Below, in pieces: positions 8,097-17,175 of a DNA stretch of 42,370 nt. The notes under the pieces are model-generated. The model did not search any database and was not told the origin of the DNA. It worked only from the letters and a program-made list of their open reading frames with translations. How positions within the stretch are numbered: position 1 is the stretch's first letter; each line of letters opens with the position of its first letter. The translations under genes were made by a program, and so were the position numbers. The DNA comes from an uncultured Saprospirales bacterium (lineage in GTDB: Bacteria; Bacteroidota; Bacteroidia; Chitinophagales; Saprospiraceae): the NCBI GenBank assembly GCA_937899855.1, contig CALCCH010000061.1, positions 1-42,370 on the forward strand, given 5' to 3'.

Positions 8097-8987
8097 ATGT
8101 CCGACGAAAACAAGGCAGGTGAAAAATGGATGGATAAGCTGCGGCATCATTACCGGATGGTAATCATGAACGACGAAACCTTTGAGGAGGTGAGCTCCTA
8201 CAAGCTCTCGTTGCTCAACGTCTACATCATGATCAGCTCCGTGGTGGTACTGGTGGCCTTGCTCATCATCGGATTGATCGTATTTACCCCCCTCAAACGC
8301 TACATTCCCGGCTATGGCGACGACCGGGTACACTCCGAATTGATGGAAATGAACGAGGGACTCCAAGCTATGGAAGAGCAATTAGCGGCCCAAAAAGCGT
8401 ATACGGACAATTTTCGGCGCATTTTGGTGGGAAATGTGGAGACCGAAGCCGAAGTGGGGGAGGAAGCCATTGCCTCGCCCGATAGCCTACAATCGGTGGC
8501 CCGAATCGAGGAGGATGAGCTGCTGCGGGAAGAAACCAAGCTGACCGAGCAGATTCAGGCCCGCGAACTGTCCGAATTGGATGGCAGCTACCGCTCCCGG
8601 GAAATTCCCCTGGAGCAGTTGTACTTCGTTCCCCCCGTTTCGGGAATCATCAGCGCGGTTTTTGAACCCGAGATTCGGCATTTCGGAACCGATGTACTCG
8701 CCCCCAAAAATACCCCGGTCAAGTCGGCCATGGACGGCTTCGTCTTCTTTTCCGATTGGACGGTGGAGACGGGGCTCACCATCGGGGTACAGAACGCCAA
8801 TGATGTCATCACCTTATACAAACACAATTCGGCCCTACTCAAAAAAATGGGCGACTACGTCAAGGCCGGTGAAGCCCTGGCCATCATCGGCAACTCCGGG
8901 ATGGAATCGGATGGGCCGCACCTGCACTTCGAATTGTGGCACCGAGGACAGCCCGTCGATCCCATGCTCTACCTCAATTTTGAGTAA
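8097..8987 (+). CDS. M23 family metallopeptidase, membrane-anchored
   Basis: A 296-aa LytM-type peptidase. One transmembrane segment lies at about residues 38-65, then a short coiled region, then the zinc peptidase domain from about 175. The zinc and catalytic residues are intact: HFGTD gives H195 and D199, YKHN gives H243, and GPHLHFE gives H275 and H277. It should be anchored in the inner membrane with the catalytic domain in the periplasm, cutting peptidoglycan cross-links, so it probably acts in cell wall remodelling. An intact HxxxD plus HxH argues for an active enzyme and not a degenerate EnvC/NlpD-type activator. Confidence 0.92.
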   Translation: MSDENKAGEKWMDKLRHHYRMVIMNDETFEEVSSYKLSLLNVYIMISSVVVLVALLIIGLIVFTPLKRYIPGYGDDRVHSELMEMNEGLQAMEEQLAAQKAYTDNFRRILVGNVETEAEVGEEAIASPDSLQSVARIEEDELLREETKLTEQIQARELSELDGSYRSREIPLEQLYFVPPVSGIISAVFEPEIRHFGTDVLAPKNTPVKSAMDGFVFFSDWTVETGLTIGVQNANDVITLYKHNSALLKKMGDYVKAGEALAIIGNSGMESDGPHLHFELWHRGQPVDPMLYLNFE

Positions 8988-9136
8988 AAACGAGCCGAAT
9001 CTACGGCCCGGTCGACCGTTCCCAGCCTCGGCAAGCCTCCCAATACCGATGCCTCCCGCCGATCGGCTTCGTGTATCTTCAACATTAAATTTCAGCCCAT
9101 GTATTGCCAAACGTGGTATCTATGGACTTTTTGTTA

Positions 9137-9144
9137 TAATTTTG
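9137..9144 (+). promoter_or_regulatory. Possible -7 element upstream of the HAD gene
   Basis: TAATTTTG is an exact TAnnTTTG match, about 100 nt before the ATG at 9246. There is no good TTG at the expected distance upstream. The leader that would follow contains an inverted repeat (CTCGAGTG at 9188-9195 and CACTCGAG at 9205-9212). Confidence 0.35.
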
Positions 9145-9245
9145 TGCGATCACTCTGAATTACGCTTGCATTGGTGATGGGAAAAGCCTCGAGTGCGAGA
9201 AGCTCACTCGAGCGAAGAGCAGTTTTAATTTTTAAAAGAAAAATT

Positions 9246-9674
9246 ATGGAGTATAAACAAGAATTGGAAAAGGTCTTCAACCAAAAGGGAGAGGCCATCA
9301 GCCCCGTACTTCCCGAAAACGTAAAGAATTTTCTGATCGACATCGACGGTACCATTTGTGACGATATCCCCAATGAAGAGCCCGAACGGATGGCTACCTG
9401 CCTCCCTTATCCCGACGCCCTCAAAATGTTGAACAAGTGGTACGCCGAGGGACACGTTATTTACTTCTTTACCTCGCGCACCGAGGAACACCGTGAAGTG
9501 ACCGAAACCTGGCTCAATAAGCACGGATTCGAATACCACGGCATCCTGTTCGGTAAGCCCCGCGGGGGCAATTACCACTGGATTGACAATCACATCGTCA
9601 AAGCCACGCGATTCAAAGGGAAGTTTACCGATTTGGTCGTCAAAACCAAGGACATCGAAGTTTTTGACAAGTAG
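9246..9674 (+). CDS. HAD-superfamily phosphatase-like protein
   Basis: A 142-aa protein starting MEYKQELEKVF at 9246; an upstream extension from 9171 lies in the structured leader and is not favoured. Residues 29-37 read FLIDIDGTI, the HAD motif I with D32 (nucleophile) and D34 (acid/base). FFTSRTEEHREVTE supplies the motif II Ser/Thr, and KPRGGNYHWIDNH covers the Lys/Asp end of the fold. Close relatives in Bacteroidota are, from memory, sometimes labelled phosphoheptose isomerase, but no SIS-type isomerase motif is present, so I call it a small phosphatase of unknown substrate. It is followed by a strong terminator. Confidence 0.8.
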   Translation: MEYKQELEKVFNQKGEAISPVLPENVKNFLIDIDGTICDDIPNEEPERMATCLPYPDALKMLNKWYAEGHVIYFFTSRTEEHREVTETWLNKHGFEYHGILFGKPRGGNYHWIDNHIVKATRFKGKFTDLVVKTKDIEVFDK

Positions 9675-9713
9675 CCACCGGCTCCGGCCTTTTCCCCAAG
9701 CCGCCCCATCTCG

Positions 9714-9750
9714 AAATACCCTACCGACCACGACGATCGGTAGGGTATTT
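9714..9750. terminator. Bidirectional intrinsic terminator
   Basis: A perfect 14-bp stem, AAATACCCTACCGA (9714-9727) and TCGGTAGGGTATTT (9737-9750), encloses a 9-nt loop. A-rich and T-rich ends flank the GC core on both sides, so it can end transcription of both the HAD gene and the convergent epimerase gene. Confidence 0.85.
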
Positions 9751-9764
9751 CTGTGGGGGAGGGG

Positions 9765-10676
9765 TCAAATCTTACGCTGTAGAAGGTCGCGTAGGGCGCC
9801 TTCTAGTTCGGGAAACTGAAACTGGAATCCCAGTTTTTCGATTTTTTCGGAGGATACGCGGGTGCTGAAGAGGAGCATGTCGGCCATTTCGCCCATGGCT
9901 AGCCGTAGGGCGGGGGCTGGAGCGGGTACGATGAGGGCCCGTTTGTCCATCGCCTTAGCGATCGTCCGGGCAATTTGCTCGACCGTAGCGGGCTGGGGGC
10001 CCACCGCATTGTAAGAGCCCCGGTAAGTCTCCCGTTCCAGGGCCTCGATAAACATCCGGCAGAGGTCGTCGAGGTGAATCCAGGAGTAATATTGCCGTCC
10101 ATTGCCGAAGTAGGCACCCACGTTGACCATGTAGGAAGGCAACATCTTTTGCAGGGCTCCGCCCCGGGTAGAAAGCACGATGCCGATGCGAAAGACGACC
10201 GTCCGCATCCCACTCTGGGCGATGGGTTCGATGGCCTTCTCCCATTCCAGCACGCTGTCCGTCAAAAAACCCTGACCGGGCTCGGCCGTTTCCGCCGCCG
10301 TCCGCTCTCCCGTGTGGCCGTAGTAACCGACCGCGGAGGCCGATAAGTAAGCCTTGGGGGGCGTATCAAGGTCCTGAAAGACCCGGTTGAGCAATTCGTT
10401 GCCCTTGACCCGGCTGTCGATGATGAGTTGCTTGCGCGATTTGGACCAGAGGCGATCCGCAATACCGGCACCGGCGAGGTTGATGACGTAATCGGCCTCG
10501 GCCACCGCTTCGGCGTCGATGCTTTGCCGATCGAGGTCCCAGGCGTAGCGGGGGACGGCGGCGCCGGGGTCGGCCCGGCGACTGAGGTGGCTTACGCGGT
10601 AGCCCTTGGCTTGTAATAAGGTGGTCAGACGGCTTCCGACCAGGCCACTCCCTCCTGCAATCAAAACTGTTGGCAT
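9765..10676 (-). CDS. TIGR01777-family NAD-dependent epimerase-like protein
   Basis: A 303-aa extended SDR-type protein. It begins MPTVLIAGGSGLVGSRL, whose GGSGLVG loop binds the dinucleotide, followed by YRVSHLSRR. The segment VINLAGAGIADRLW and the YLSASAVGYYGHTGER stretch with the catalytic-type YYG are typical of the TIGR01777 (YfcH/SulA-like) family. The C-terminal LGFQFQFPELEGALRDLL matches the DUF1731 tail of the family. The substrate is unknown. The gene is alone on its strand between two plus-strand genes. Confidence 0.9.
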   Translation of the reverse strand: MPTVLIAGGSGLVGSRLTTLLQAKGYRVSHLSRRADPGAAVPRYAWDLDRQSIDAEAVAEADYVINLAGAGIADRLWSKSRKQLIIDSRVKGNELLNRVFQDLDTPPKAYLSASAVGYYGHTGERTAAETAEPGQGFLTDSVLEWEKAIEPIAQSGMRTVVFRIGIVLSTRGGALQKMLPSYMVNVGAYFGNGRQYYSWIHLDDLCRMFIEALERETYRGSYNAVGPQPATVEQIARTIAKAMDKRALIVPAPAPALRLAMGEMADMLLFSTRVSSEKIEKLGFQFQFPELEGALRDLLQRKI

Positions 10677-10748
10677 AGTTTATTTTAACTTTTGAATGAT
10701 AACAGGTAAATGTTTTAATGGTTGGACCCGGCCCTCGGATTAATTTTT

Positions 10749-10760
10749 TAGCTATCTTTC
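10749..10760 (+). promoter_or_regulatory. Possible promoter -7 region of the ABC importer operon
   Basis: TAGCTATCTTTC is identical, over 12 bases, to the sequence at 827-838 in the pnt promoter. TATCTTTC matches 7 of 8 positions of TAnnTTTG. Here no TTG is found at 19-21 nt upstream (the nearest lies at 10722-10724), so support is weaker than for pnt. Confidence 0.3.
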
Positions 10761-10794
10761 CTTCTGATTTCCCTAATTGATCTAACCCGTCCGT

Positions 10795-12561
10795 ATGCCT
10801 CGGTGCTTCGTATCTATTTTCCTGTGGGGGCTGTTGATGATCGGGGGCTGGCGCTGCTCCGGCGATCGTCCCGCGCTCCCCGACGCCCTGCGCATTCGCC
10901 TAGCCGGCGAACCCGACGGATTGCATCCCCTCCTGGCCAGATCGACCTATTCCTGGCAACTCATCGACCTCCTCTTTCAACCCCTCCTGCAGTTTGATCC
11001 CGAAAGCCTGGACTTGGTCCCCGTACTGGCCGTAGCCTCCCCCGAAGTACGCCCCTGGAACGATGCGGCGACGACGGGACTGGCCTATACCTTCGAGATT
11101 CGCGAAGCGGCCCGCTGGGACGATGGGACGGCCATTCTGGCCAGCGACTACGTTTTTACCCTCAAGTGCATTTTCAATCCCCTCATTTCCAATATCTTTC
11201 GGTCCTACCTCGACTTTATCCGCGCCGTAGAGGTCGATCCCGATAATCCGCGGCGCTTTACGGTATTCTGCGCGGGCGATTACTTCCTGGCCCGCGTGGC
11301 GACTGCCAACTTTGAAGTCTATCCCGCCTCCGCCTACGACCCCGAGGGCCTGTTGGCGGCGATTCCTCTGGCGGATTTTCTGTCGGAAGCGACCGCCGCG
11401 GCGCTCGGGGACCGTCCCGAGGTGCAGCGCTTCGCCGAGCAATTCGTCGCTCCGGAGCGGCGGCGCGAAGCCGCGGTGATTCGGGGAAGTGGGCCCTACC
11501 GTCTGGTGGGCTGGGAAGCGGGAGAACGCGTGCGTTTGACAAAAAAGTCGAACTGGTGGGGGGACGCCTTGCGCCTGCCCCAACTGGCTGCCTACCCGGA
11601 GCACTTGCACTATCGGATCGTTCCCGAGGTACGTACGGCGATTGCCCAGCTAAAGGGAGAAGAATTGGATGTGTTGAGCAATATTCCGGGGCGTTTGTAC
11701 GGCGAGTATCGGGAGGCCACCGGTTGGGCGGAGGGCTACGACTGGTACGAAGTCCCACAACTATCCTACTATTACATTGCCCTGAACCGAAAAAAAACTA
11801 AATTAGAGGAGCGGAGCGTGCGTCGGGCCCTGGCCCTCGTGCTGAATCCGACCGAATTGATCGAACAAGTGATGTATGGCTCTGCGGTGCCGACGATTGG
11901 TCCCTTCCCTCCGTCGTCGGCTTACTACCATCCCGATCTAAAGCCCCTCGACTACGCCCCGGAGCGCGCCCGTCGCCTGCTGGCCGAAGCGGGTTGGGAG
12001 GATCGCGATGCCGATGGCATTGTGGAAAAGGACATCGACGGGCGGCGGGAGGAATTGCGGCTGACGCTCGACATCAGTACGGGAAGTACGACGGGAGAGG
12101 CGGTGGGGCTGCGGTTCCGCGAGGCGGCCCGACAAATTGGTATTGCGATCGACTTGCGGCGGACAGGTTTTGCGGCGTTGGCCGAACGCCTGCGCAACGG
12201 CACTTTTGAGATGAGCTATCTGGCCCGTTTTAATCGCCCCGGTGAGGTGGATCCTCAGCAAGATTGGTACGCCGATCGACAGCGGGGTGGCCGCAGCAAC
12301 TATTCCGGCTTTGGCGATGCGGCTTCGGATGCCCTGATCGACTCGCTGCGGCACTGCCCCGACCCGGAGCGCCGCCGCCGGTACTACCACCGTCTGCAAG
12401 CACTCATTTACGATGACCAACCCGTCCTTTTCGTCGCCGTCCCGCAAAACTGCATCGCCGTTCACCGGCGTTTCCGCCCCCTGATTTCAAGGCGATCACC
12501 CAATTATTTCCCGGCGCGCTTCGTTCCGCAAAACCAGGACCAACCAACTCTGACAAAATAG
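10795..12561 (+). CDS. ABC transporter substrate-binding protein, SBP_bac_5 family (first copy)
   Basis: A 588-aa periplasmic peptide/nickel-type binding protein. The N-terminus MPRCFVSIFLWGLLMIGG is an export signal; a Cys at residue 21 follows GWR, which is a poor lipobox, so lipidation is uncertain. Family features include LRIRLAGEPDGLHPLL, YTFEIREAARWDDGTAILASDYVFTLK (residues about 100-125), the GSGPYRLVGWEAGERVRLTKKSNWWG region, and the late ADRQRGGRSNYSGFGDAASDALI motif. The EF-hand-like DRDADGIVEKD in the middle is common in this family. The next gene is a paralogue, so this is a tandem duplication. The ligand cannot be read from sequence. Confidence 0.9.
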   Translation: MPRCFVSIFLWGLLMIGGWRCSGDRPALPDALRIRLAGEPDGLHPLLARSTYSWQLIDLLFQPLLQFDPESLDLVPVLAVASPEVRPWNDAATTGLAYTFEIREAARWDDGTAILASDYVFTLKCIFNPLISNIFRSYLDFIRAVEVDPDNPRRFTVFCAGDYFLARVATANFEVYPASAYDPEGLLAAIPLADFLSEATAAALGDRPEVQRFAEQFVAPERRREAAVIRGSGPYRLVGWEAGERVRLTKKSNWWGDALRLPQLAAYPEHLHYRIVPEVRTAIAQLKGEELDVLSNIPGRLYGEYREATGWAEGYDWYEVPQLSYYYIALNRKKTKLEERSVRRALALVLNPTELIEQVMYGSAVPTIGPFPPSSAYYHPDLKPLDYAPERARRLLAEAGWEDRDADGIVEKDIDGRREELRLTLDISTGSTTGEAVGLRFREAARQIGIAIDLRRTGFAALAERLRNGTFEMSYLARFNRPGEVDPQQDWYADRQRGGRSNYSGFGDAASDALIDSLRHCPDPERRRRYYHRLQALIYDDQPVLFVAVPQNCIAVHRRFRPLISRRSPNYFPARFVPQNQDQPTLTK

Positions 12562-12586
12562 TTATCTAACAATCAAACCTTCTAAC

Positions 12587-14368
12587 ATGCTACAAAGACT
12601 ATCTCCTGTCGTTAGTGTATTGCTGTTATTCTTACTGACCTTCCAGCTGCAAAGCTGTCGGACCGATTCCCAAAGCAGCGCCGAGGAAGTGGTGGCCCCC
12701 GAGGGTCCCGTGACGGTTAGCGCGCGCCTACGGGGCGAACCGGACCGCCTCAGTCCTTACTTTACCCTCCGGGGCTTTTCCCGTCAGGTATACCGCCTCT
12801 TTTTCCCCACCCTGCTCGATTTTTATCCCAGTACCATGAAGCTAGAGCCCATGTTGGCCAAAGCCCTGCCCACGATCGAACCCATCGAGGAGGGACCCCA
12901 CGCCGGCGGCTTCGCCTTTTCCATGGAAATCAAGGAGCAGGCCGTTTGGGACGATGGCAGCCCCGTGCTGGCTTCCGACTATATTTTTACCCTCAAAATG
13001 ATCAACAACCCCAAGATCGGTGGCGTCACCGCGGTTTACCGCGATGCGATGAGCTTTATCCGCGATGTGGAAGTGGACCCGGACAATCCCAAAAAGTTTA
13101 CCATCCTGACCAGTAGCTACTACATCCAGGCCGATCAGGCGGTTGGCGTGTGGGTCTACCCCGAATACGCCTACGATCCCGACGGATTGCTGCGCGACAT
13201 TCCCCTGGTGGACCTCACGGATCCCGATAAAGCGGCGGCCCTGGCCGAGAGCAACGAAAACTTGGCCACCTTTGCCGAGCGCATCCAGGACCCCAAGTAC
13301 ACCACCGATAAAGACTACCTGATCAGCTGCGGGGCCTATCGATTGGACGAGTGGGAAAAGGGCCAGCGCTTGGTGCTCAAAAAGAAGGACAATTGGTGGG
13401 GGAATGGTTTGGAAAAGGACGCGCCCCTGTTGTCGGCGTATCCCGAGCAAATCACCTACAAGATCATGGCCGATCAAAATACGGCGGTCACGATGGTGCG
13501 CGACGAGGGTTTTGACATCCTCAGTTCGATCCCCGCCGGTAATTTTGCCGAGCTCCAGGAAAGCGAATTGGTGAGCAAAAACTTCAACTTTTTCACCCCG
13601 TTCACCTCCACCTACAACTACCTCGGTCTCAATACCAACAGCCCCAAGCTGGAGGACAAACGCGTCCGCCGGGCCCTGGCGCACGTTTTTGACGCCGACA
13701 AGGTCATCGAGGTGGTCAACCAGGGCTACGGCAAAAAGATGAGCAATCCGATCCCCGATATGTACGATTTCCACGACAGCTCCCTGGCCCCCATCGAATT
13801 CGACGCGGAAAAAGCCCGGACGCTCTTGGCCGAAGCGGGCTGGGAAGACAGCAATGGCGACGGTACCGTCGATAAGGTCGTCGATGGGACCCCGACGGAG
13901 ATGATCCTCAAGTACATCACCACACCGGGCAATACGGTGGGAAACAACATCGCCCTCATCTACAAGGAGGACGCTCAAAAGGTTGGGGTGACCATTGAAT
14001 TGGTGACCATGGAGATCAACAAGCTGATGGAGGCCCGGGCCCGGGGCGAGTTCGAAATGTTCTCGGCGCGTTCGGGACTGGATCCCAGCAGTTACGATCC
14101 CTACCAGCTCTGGCACACGGCCAGTTCGTCGAATCGGAGTGGTTTTGGCGATGCCGAATCGGATGCGCTGATCGAGGAATTGCGGACCACCCTGGACAAG
14201 GAGCGCCGTTACGCCTTGTACAAGGAGTTCCAGCAGTTGTTGCGGGAGGAACAGCCCATCATTTTGATCAACCTGGCGCAAGAGCGGATACTGATTCACA
14301 AAAAATACAAAGGGGCAACCGCCACGGTGCTGACTCCGGGATTTCATCCCCATTTCTATCACTATTAA
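12587..14368 (+). CDS. ABC transporter substrate-binding lipoprotein, SBP_bac_5 family (second copy)
   Basis: A 593-aa paralogue of the preceding protein. It has a good lipoprotein signal (LLTFQLQSC, Cys24), so it is lipid-anchored. The same landmarks occur in the same order: EQAVWDDGSPVLASDYIFTLK, SCGAYRLDEWEKGQRLVLKKKDNWWG, the calcium-loop-like DSNGDGTVDK, and SNRSGFGDAESDALIEEL near the C-terminus. It starts 25 nt after the first copy and ends 13 nt before the permease, so the four genes form one operon. Differences from copy one in the ligand-cleft region suggest different or broadened substrates, which is inference. Confidence 0.93.
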   Translation: MLQRLSPVVSVLLLFLLTFQLQSCRTDSQSSAEEVVAPEGPVTVSARLRGEPDRLSPYFTLRGFSRQVYRLFFPTLLDFYPSTMKLEPMLAKALPTIEPIEEGPHAGGFAFSMEIKEQAVWDDGSPVLASDYIFTLKMINNPKIGGVTAVYRDAMSFIRDVEVDPDNPKKFTILTSSYYIQADQAVGVWVYPEYAYDPDGLLRDIPLVDLTDPDKAAALAESNENLATFAERIQDPKYTTDKDYLISCGAYRLDEWEKGQRLVLKKKDNWWGNGLEKDAPLLSAYPEQITYKIMADQNTAVTMVRDEGFDILSSIPAGNFAELQESELVSKNFNFFTPFTSTYNYLGLNTNSPKLEDKRVRRALAHVFDADKVIEVVNQGYGKKMSNPIPDMYDFHDSSLAPIEFDAEKARTLLAEAGWEDSNGDGTVDKVVDGTPTEMILKYITTPGNTVGNNIALIYKEDAQKVGVTIELVTMEINKLMEARARGEFEMFSARSGLDPSSYDPYQLWHTASSSNRSGFGDAESDALIEELRTTLDKERRYALYKEFQQLLREEQPIILINLAQERILIHKKYKGATATVLTPGFHPHFYHY

Positions 14369-14381
14369 TTGTCCCTAGTTG

Positions 14382-15806
14382 ATGCTGTGGTACTTCGGTC
14401 GACGTCTCCTACTGTTCGTTCCCACCCTGCTGATCATTTCCCTGGTGGCCTTTGGCCTGAGCCGTTTGGCGCCCGGCGATCCGATCCAGTGTGGGACGCA
14501 GGACTTGTTGGAGCACGGCCTGGGGGCCAATTCCTACGAGTCGGCGCGGACTCGTTACCGCGAGGAGGCTCGCCGCAAGGGGCTGGACAAGCCGCCCTTT
14601 TACCTGGCCATTCGGCCGGCGGCCTATCCCGATACCCTGTACCGCATTCTGGAGCGCTACCAACGGCAGACCCTCCGCAAGCTCATCGACCAGTACGGCA
14701 ACTGGCCCCAAATTCAGGCCTACGCCCAGCGGTTAGAGGATTGGGAAAGGCAATTGTACCAATTGCCCCGGGAGCGGAGCCGGGATGCACAGATTCGATT
14801 GGAACGGGACCTGCGGCTGTTGAAACTGAGCTATCGCCAGGAGCGTGTGGAGAGCTATTTTGTCAAGATGCAAGCCTTGATCGAAGCCGACAGCCTGCTC
14901 CGGGAGGACCTGGGGCCGGCCTGGCAAGCCCTGCGCGAGGCCTACACCCAGATACTGGACGAGGCCACCCCCGAGCGCCTGCTCCAACCCGCCCTGCACT
15001 GGTACGGGACCGACAATCAGTACCATTTCTGGCTGTTCAATTTTCTCCGGGGCGATTTTGGCTATTCCTGTCGCAATGGCCAGGCCGTTGCCGACCGTTT
15101 GGGAGGAGCCCTGTGGTGGACCTTGATCATGAGCCTGCCCGCCATCCTGCTGTCCTACCTCATCGCAGTCCCCATCGGTATCCGGGCCGCCACCCGCCGC
15201 GACTCCTGGTTCGATCGCATCAGTACCCTGATCCTGTTTTTGCTCTATTCCCTGCCCTCCTTCTGGGTAGCGACCTTACTCATCGTGTTTGTGACCACCG
15301 CCGAGTACGGAGCTTGGCTCGACCTCTTTCCCACCAGTGGGGTGGGGGAGCTTCCGGATGAGGCCCCCTTTTGGGCGCGTTTGGGAGAGCGGGCCCACCA
15401 CCTGATCCTGCCCGTATTTTGCATGACCTACGCTTCGCTGTCCTTTATTTCCCGCCAGATGAGAACGGGAGTACTTTACGTGCTCGGCCAGGATTTTATC
15501 CGTACGGCCCACGCCAAGGGCCTGCCCCCCCGTCGGGTGGTGTGGCGACACGTTTTTCGCAATGCCCTTTTTCCGCTCATCACCCTGGTCGCCTTGATCT
15601 TACCTGGGGTCATCAGCGGTTCGGTCATCGTCGAATTGATCTTCAACATCCCCGGAATGGGGCGCGAAACGATTTCGGCGATCCAGGCGCGCGATTGGCC
15701 GGTGGTGTATACCATTTTGATGCTGTCAGCGATCCTGACCTTACTGGGCAATCTGCTTGCCGATTTGCTGTACACCCTGGCCGACCCCCGGGTGTCGTAC
15801 GATTAA
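14382..15806 (+). CDS. ABC transporter permease, DppB/OppB type, with long helical insert
   Basis: A 474-aa permease; usual DppB/OppB proteins have about 310-340 aa. I place the start at ATG 14382, one codon after a possible TTG. Residues 10-30 are the first membrane helix, followed by SRLAPGDPI, a classic OppB motif. Residues about 78-213 are an extra, charged, strongly helical segment (many E, R, Q, L) predicted to be periplasmic. The canonical fold resumes at FLRGDFGYSCRNGQAVADRL. The coupling EAA-type loop is seen as FIRTAHAKGLPPRRVVWRHVFRNAL, and NIPGMGRE and the C-terminal DPRVSYD match the family. The partner permease starts 9 nt downstream. Confidence 0.9.
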   Translation: MLWYFGRRLLLFVPTLLIISLVAFGLSRLAPGDPIQCGTQDLLEHGLGANSYESARTRYREEARRKGLDKPPFYLAIRPAAYPDTLYRILERYQRQTLRKLIDQYGNWPQIQAYAQRLEDWERQLYQLPRERSRDAQIRLERDLRLLKLSYRQERVESYFVKMQALIEADSLLREDLGPAWQALREAYTQILDEATPERLLQPALHWYGTDNQYHFWLFNFLRGDFGYSCRNGQAVADRLGGALWWTLIMSLPAILLSYLIAVPIGIRAATRRDSWFDRISTLILFLLYSLPSFWVATLLIVFVTTAEYGAWLDLFPTSGVGELPDEAPFWARLGERAHHLILPVFCMTYASLSFISRQMRTGVLYVLGQDFIRTAHAKGLPPRRVVWRHVFRNALFPLITLVALILPGVISGSVIVELIFNIPGMGRETISAIQARDWPVVYTILMLSAILTLLGNLLADLLYTLADPRVSYD

Positions 15807-15815
15807 GCCAAGCCA

Positions 15816-17141
15816 ATGAGACTATTCTTTGGACGTAAAAAACAAACCCAATTAGCTGAGTCTTTGGGCGCGGCTTCCGCCCCAAACGCTCAGCAGTTTT
15901 GGGCCATGGTCTGGCGGCGTTTTCGAAGCAATCGACCCGCCTTGTGGTCCCTGCGCCTGCTGGTGGTCCTGCTTGGGATAGCCTTTTTTGCGGATTTTTT
16001 GGCCAATGAAAAACCCCTTTACTGCAAAATCGAGGGCAAGCGTTATTTTCCGGTATTGGCCGATTACGGGCAAGCGCTGGGCTGGACGAACCCGGACCCT
16101 CAATTTCTAAACGTAGATTGGAAAGACCTGGAGTACGAGCGGGTCTGGTGGGCGCCGGTGGCTTATTCGGCTTCGACGATCGACGTTTACAACGCTCCGT
16201 TTAAGGGCCCTTTCGACCGGCAAGTTGTGGCGGAGGATCGCTTTTGGCACTGGTTGGGAACCGATGACTTGGGGCGCGATGTGGCGGCGGGTATGCTGGC
16301 GGGGACGCGTATGGCGATGTTGGTGGGCGTGGTAGCGATGTCGGTAGCCTGCTTTTTTGGAATCATCCTGGGTTTGCTGGCGGGTTACTACGGTGACTCG
16401 CGGCTGCGTTGGACGCGGGTTAGGCTCCTGGCCAATGGCGTGGCCTTGGTGGCGGCTTGGTTTTACGGCTTTGCGGCGCGGTCCTACGCACTGGCCGAAT
16501 CGGAGTGGCCGCCTGGAGAGTTGGGAAAAAGCATCTTGCTCGGCTTGGTCCTGCTGGTGGTGGCCAATGTGGGGGCGAGTCAGCTCGAACGTTTTCCACT
16601 GCTGGCGCGAAAACGGGCGTTGCCGGTTGATTTGTTGGTGATGCGGGCCATCGAGGTCTTGGAGTCTGTACCGGGCCTATTGTTTTTACTGGCCATTCTG
16701 GCGGTGATTGAAAAGCCGGGGATTCTGGACGTCATGGTGATCATTGGTTTTTTATCGTGGACCTCGGTGGCCCGCTTTGTACGGGCGGAGTTGCTGCGGA
16801 TTCGGACTTTGCCTTACATCGAGGCGGCGCAGGTAATGGGTTTTAGTGAGTGGCGCATCATCTGGCGGCACGCTTTACCCAATGCGCTGGGGCCAATCTT
16901 GGTGGTGGTGGCCTTTGGGGTTGCGGGGGCGATATTGGCGGAGGCCTCGCTGAGTTTTCTCGGTTTGGGGTTATCCATTGACCAGGTGAGTTGGGGGTCG
17001 ATGATCAATAAGGCGCGGGAGGATTTCTCCGCCTGGTGGCTGGCGCTGTTGCCGGGCCTGGCTATTTTTGCTACCGTTACCATTTTTAACCTCATTGGGG
17101 ATGGGCTGGCGCAAGCGATGGATGCAAAGTTGAACCAATAA
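15816..17141 (+). CDS. ABC transporter permease, DppC/OppC type
   Basis: A 441-aa permease, longer than the usual 290-310 aa. After a basic N-terminus (MRLFFGRKKQ) comes one helix at 45-63, then an extra periplasmic stretch (about 65-140). The family motif HWLGTDDLGRDV is at 145-156. An additional pair of helices (about 205-252) is inserted before the core. The EAA loop YIEAAQVMGFSEWRIIWRHALPNALGP contacts the ATPase, and ASLSFLGLG follows. It should pair with the OppB-like subunit encoded just upstream. No ATP-binding subunit is encoded in the window, so the ATPases must come from another locus. Confidence 0.9.
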   Translation: MRLFFGRKKQTQLAESLGAASAPNAQQFWAMVWRRFRSNRPALWSLRLLVVLLGIAFFADFLANEKPLYCKIEGKRYFPVLADYGQALGWTNPDPQFLNVDWKDLEYERVWWAPVAYSASTIDVYNAPFKGPFDRQVVAEDRFWHWLGTDDLGRDVAAGMLAGTRMAMLVGVVAMSVACFFGIILGLLAGYYGDSRLRWTRVRLLANGVALVAAWFYGFAARSYALAESEWPPGELGKSILLGLVLLVVANVGASQLERFPLLARKRALPVDLLVMRAIEVLESVPGLLFLLAILAVIEKPGILDVMVIIGFLSWTSVARFVRAELLRIRTLPYIEAAQVMGFSEWRIIWRHALPNALGPILVVVAFGVAGAILAEASLSFLGLGLSIDQVSWGSMINKAREDFSAWWLALLPGLAIFATVTIFNLIGDGLAQAMDAKLNQ

Positions 17142-17175
17142 GTTGAAGCAGTATTCGCAATAAAGTGACGTTGGG

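Noticed and set aside
12842-14362. 506-aa minus-strand frame opposite the second binding protein
   Set aside because: No recognisable family; it mirrors the codon use of a well-supported gene on the plus strand.
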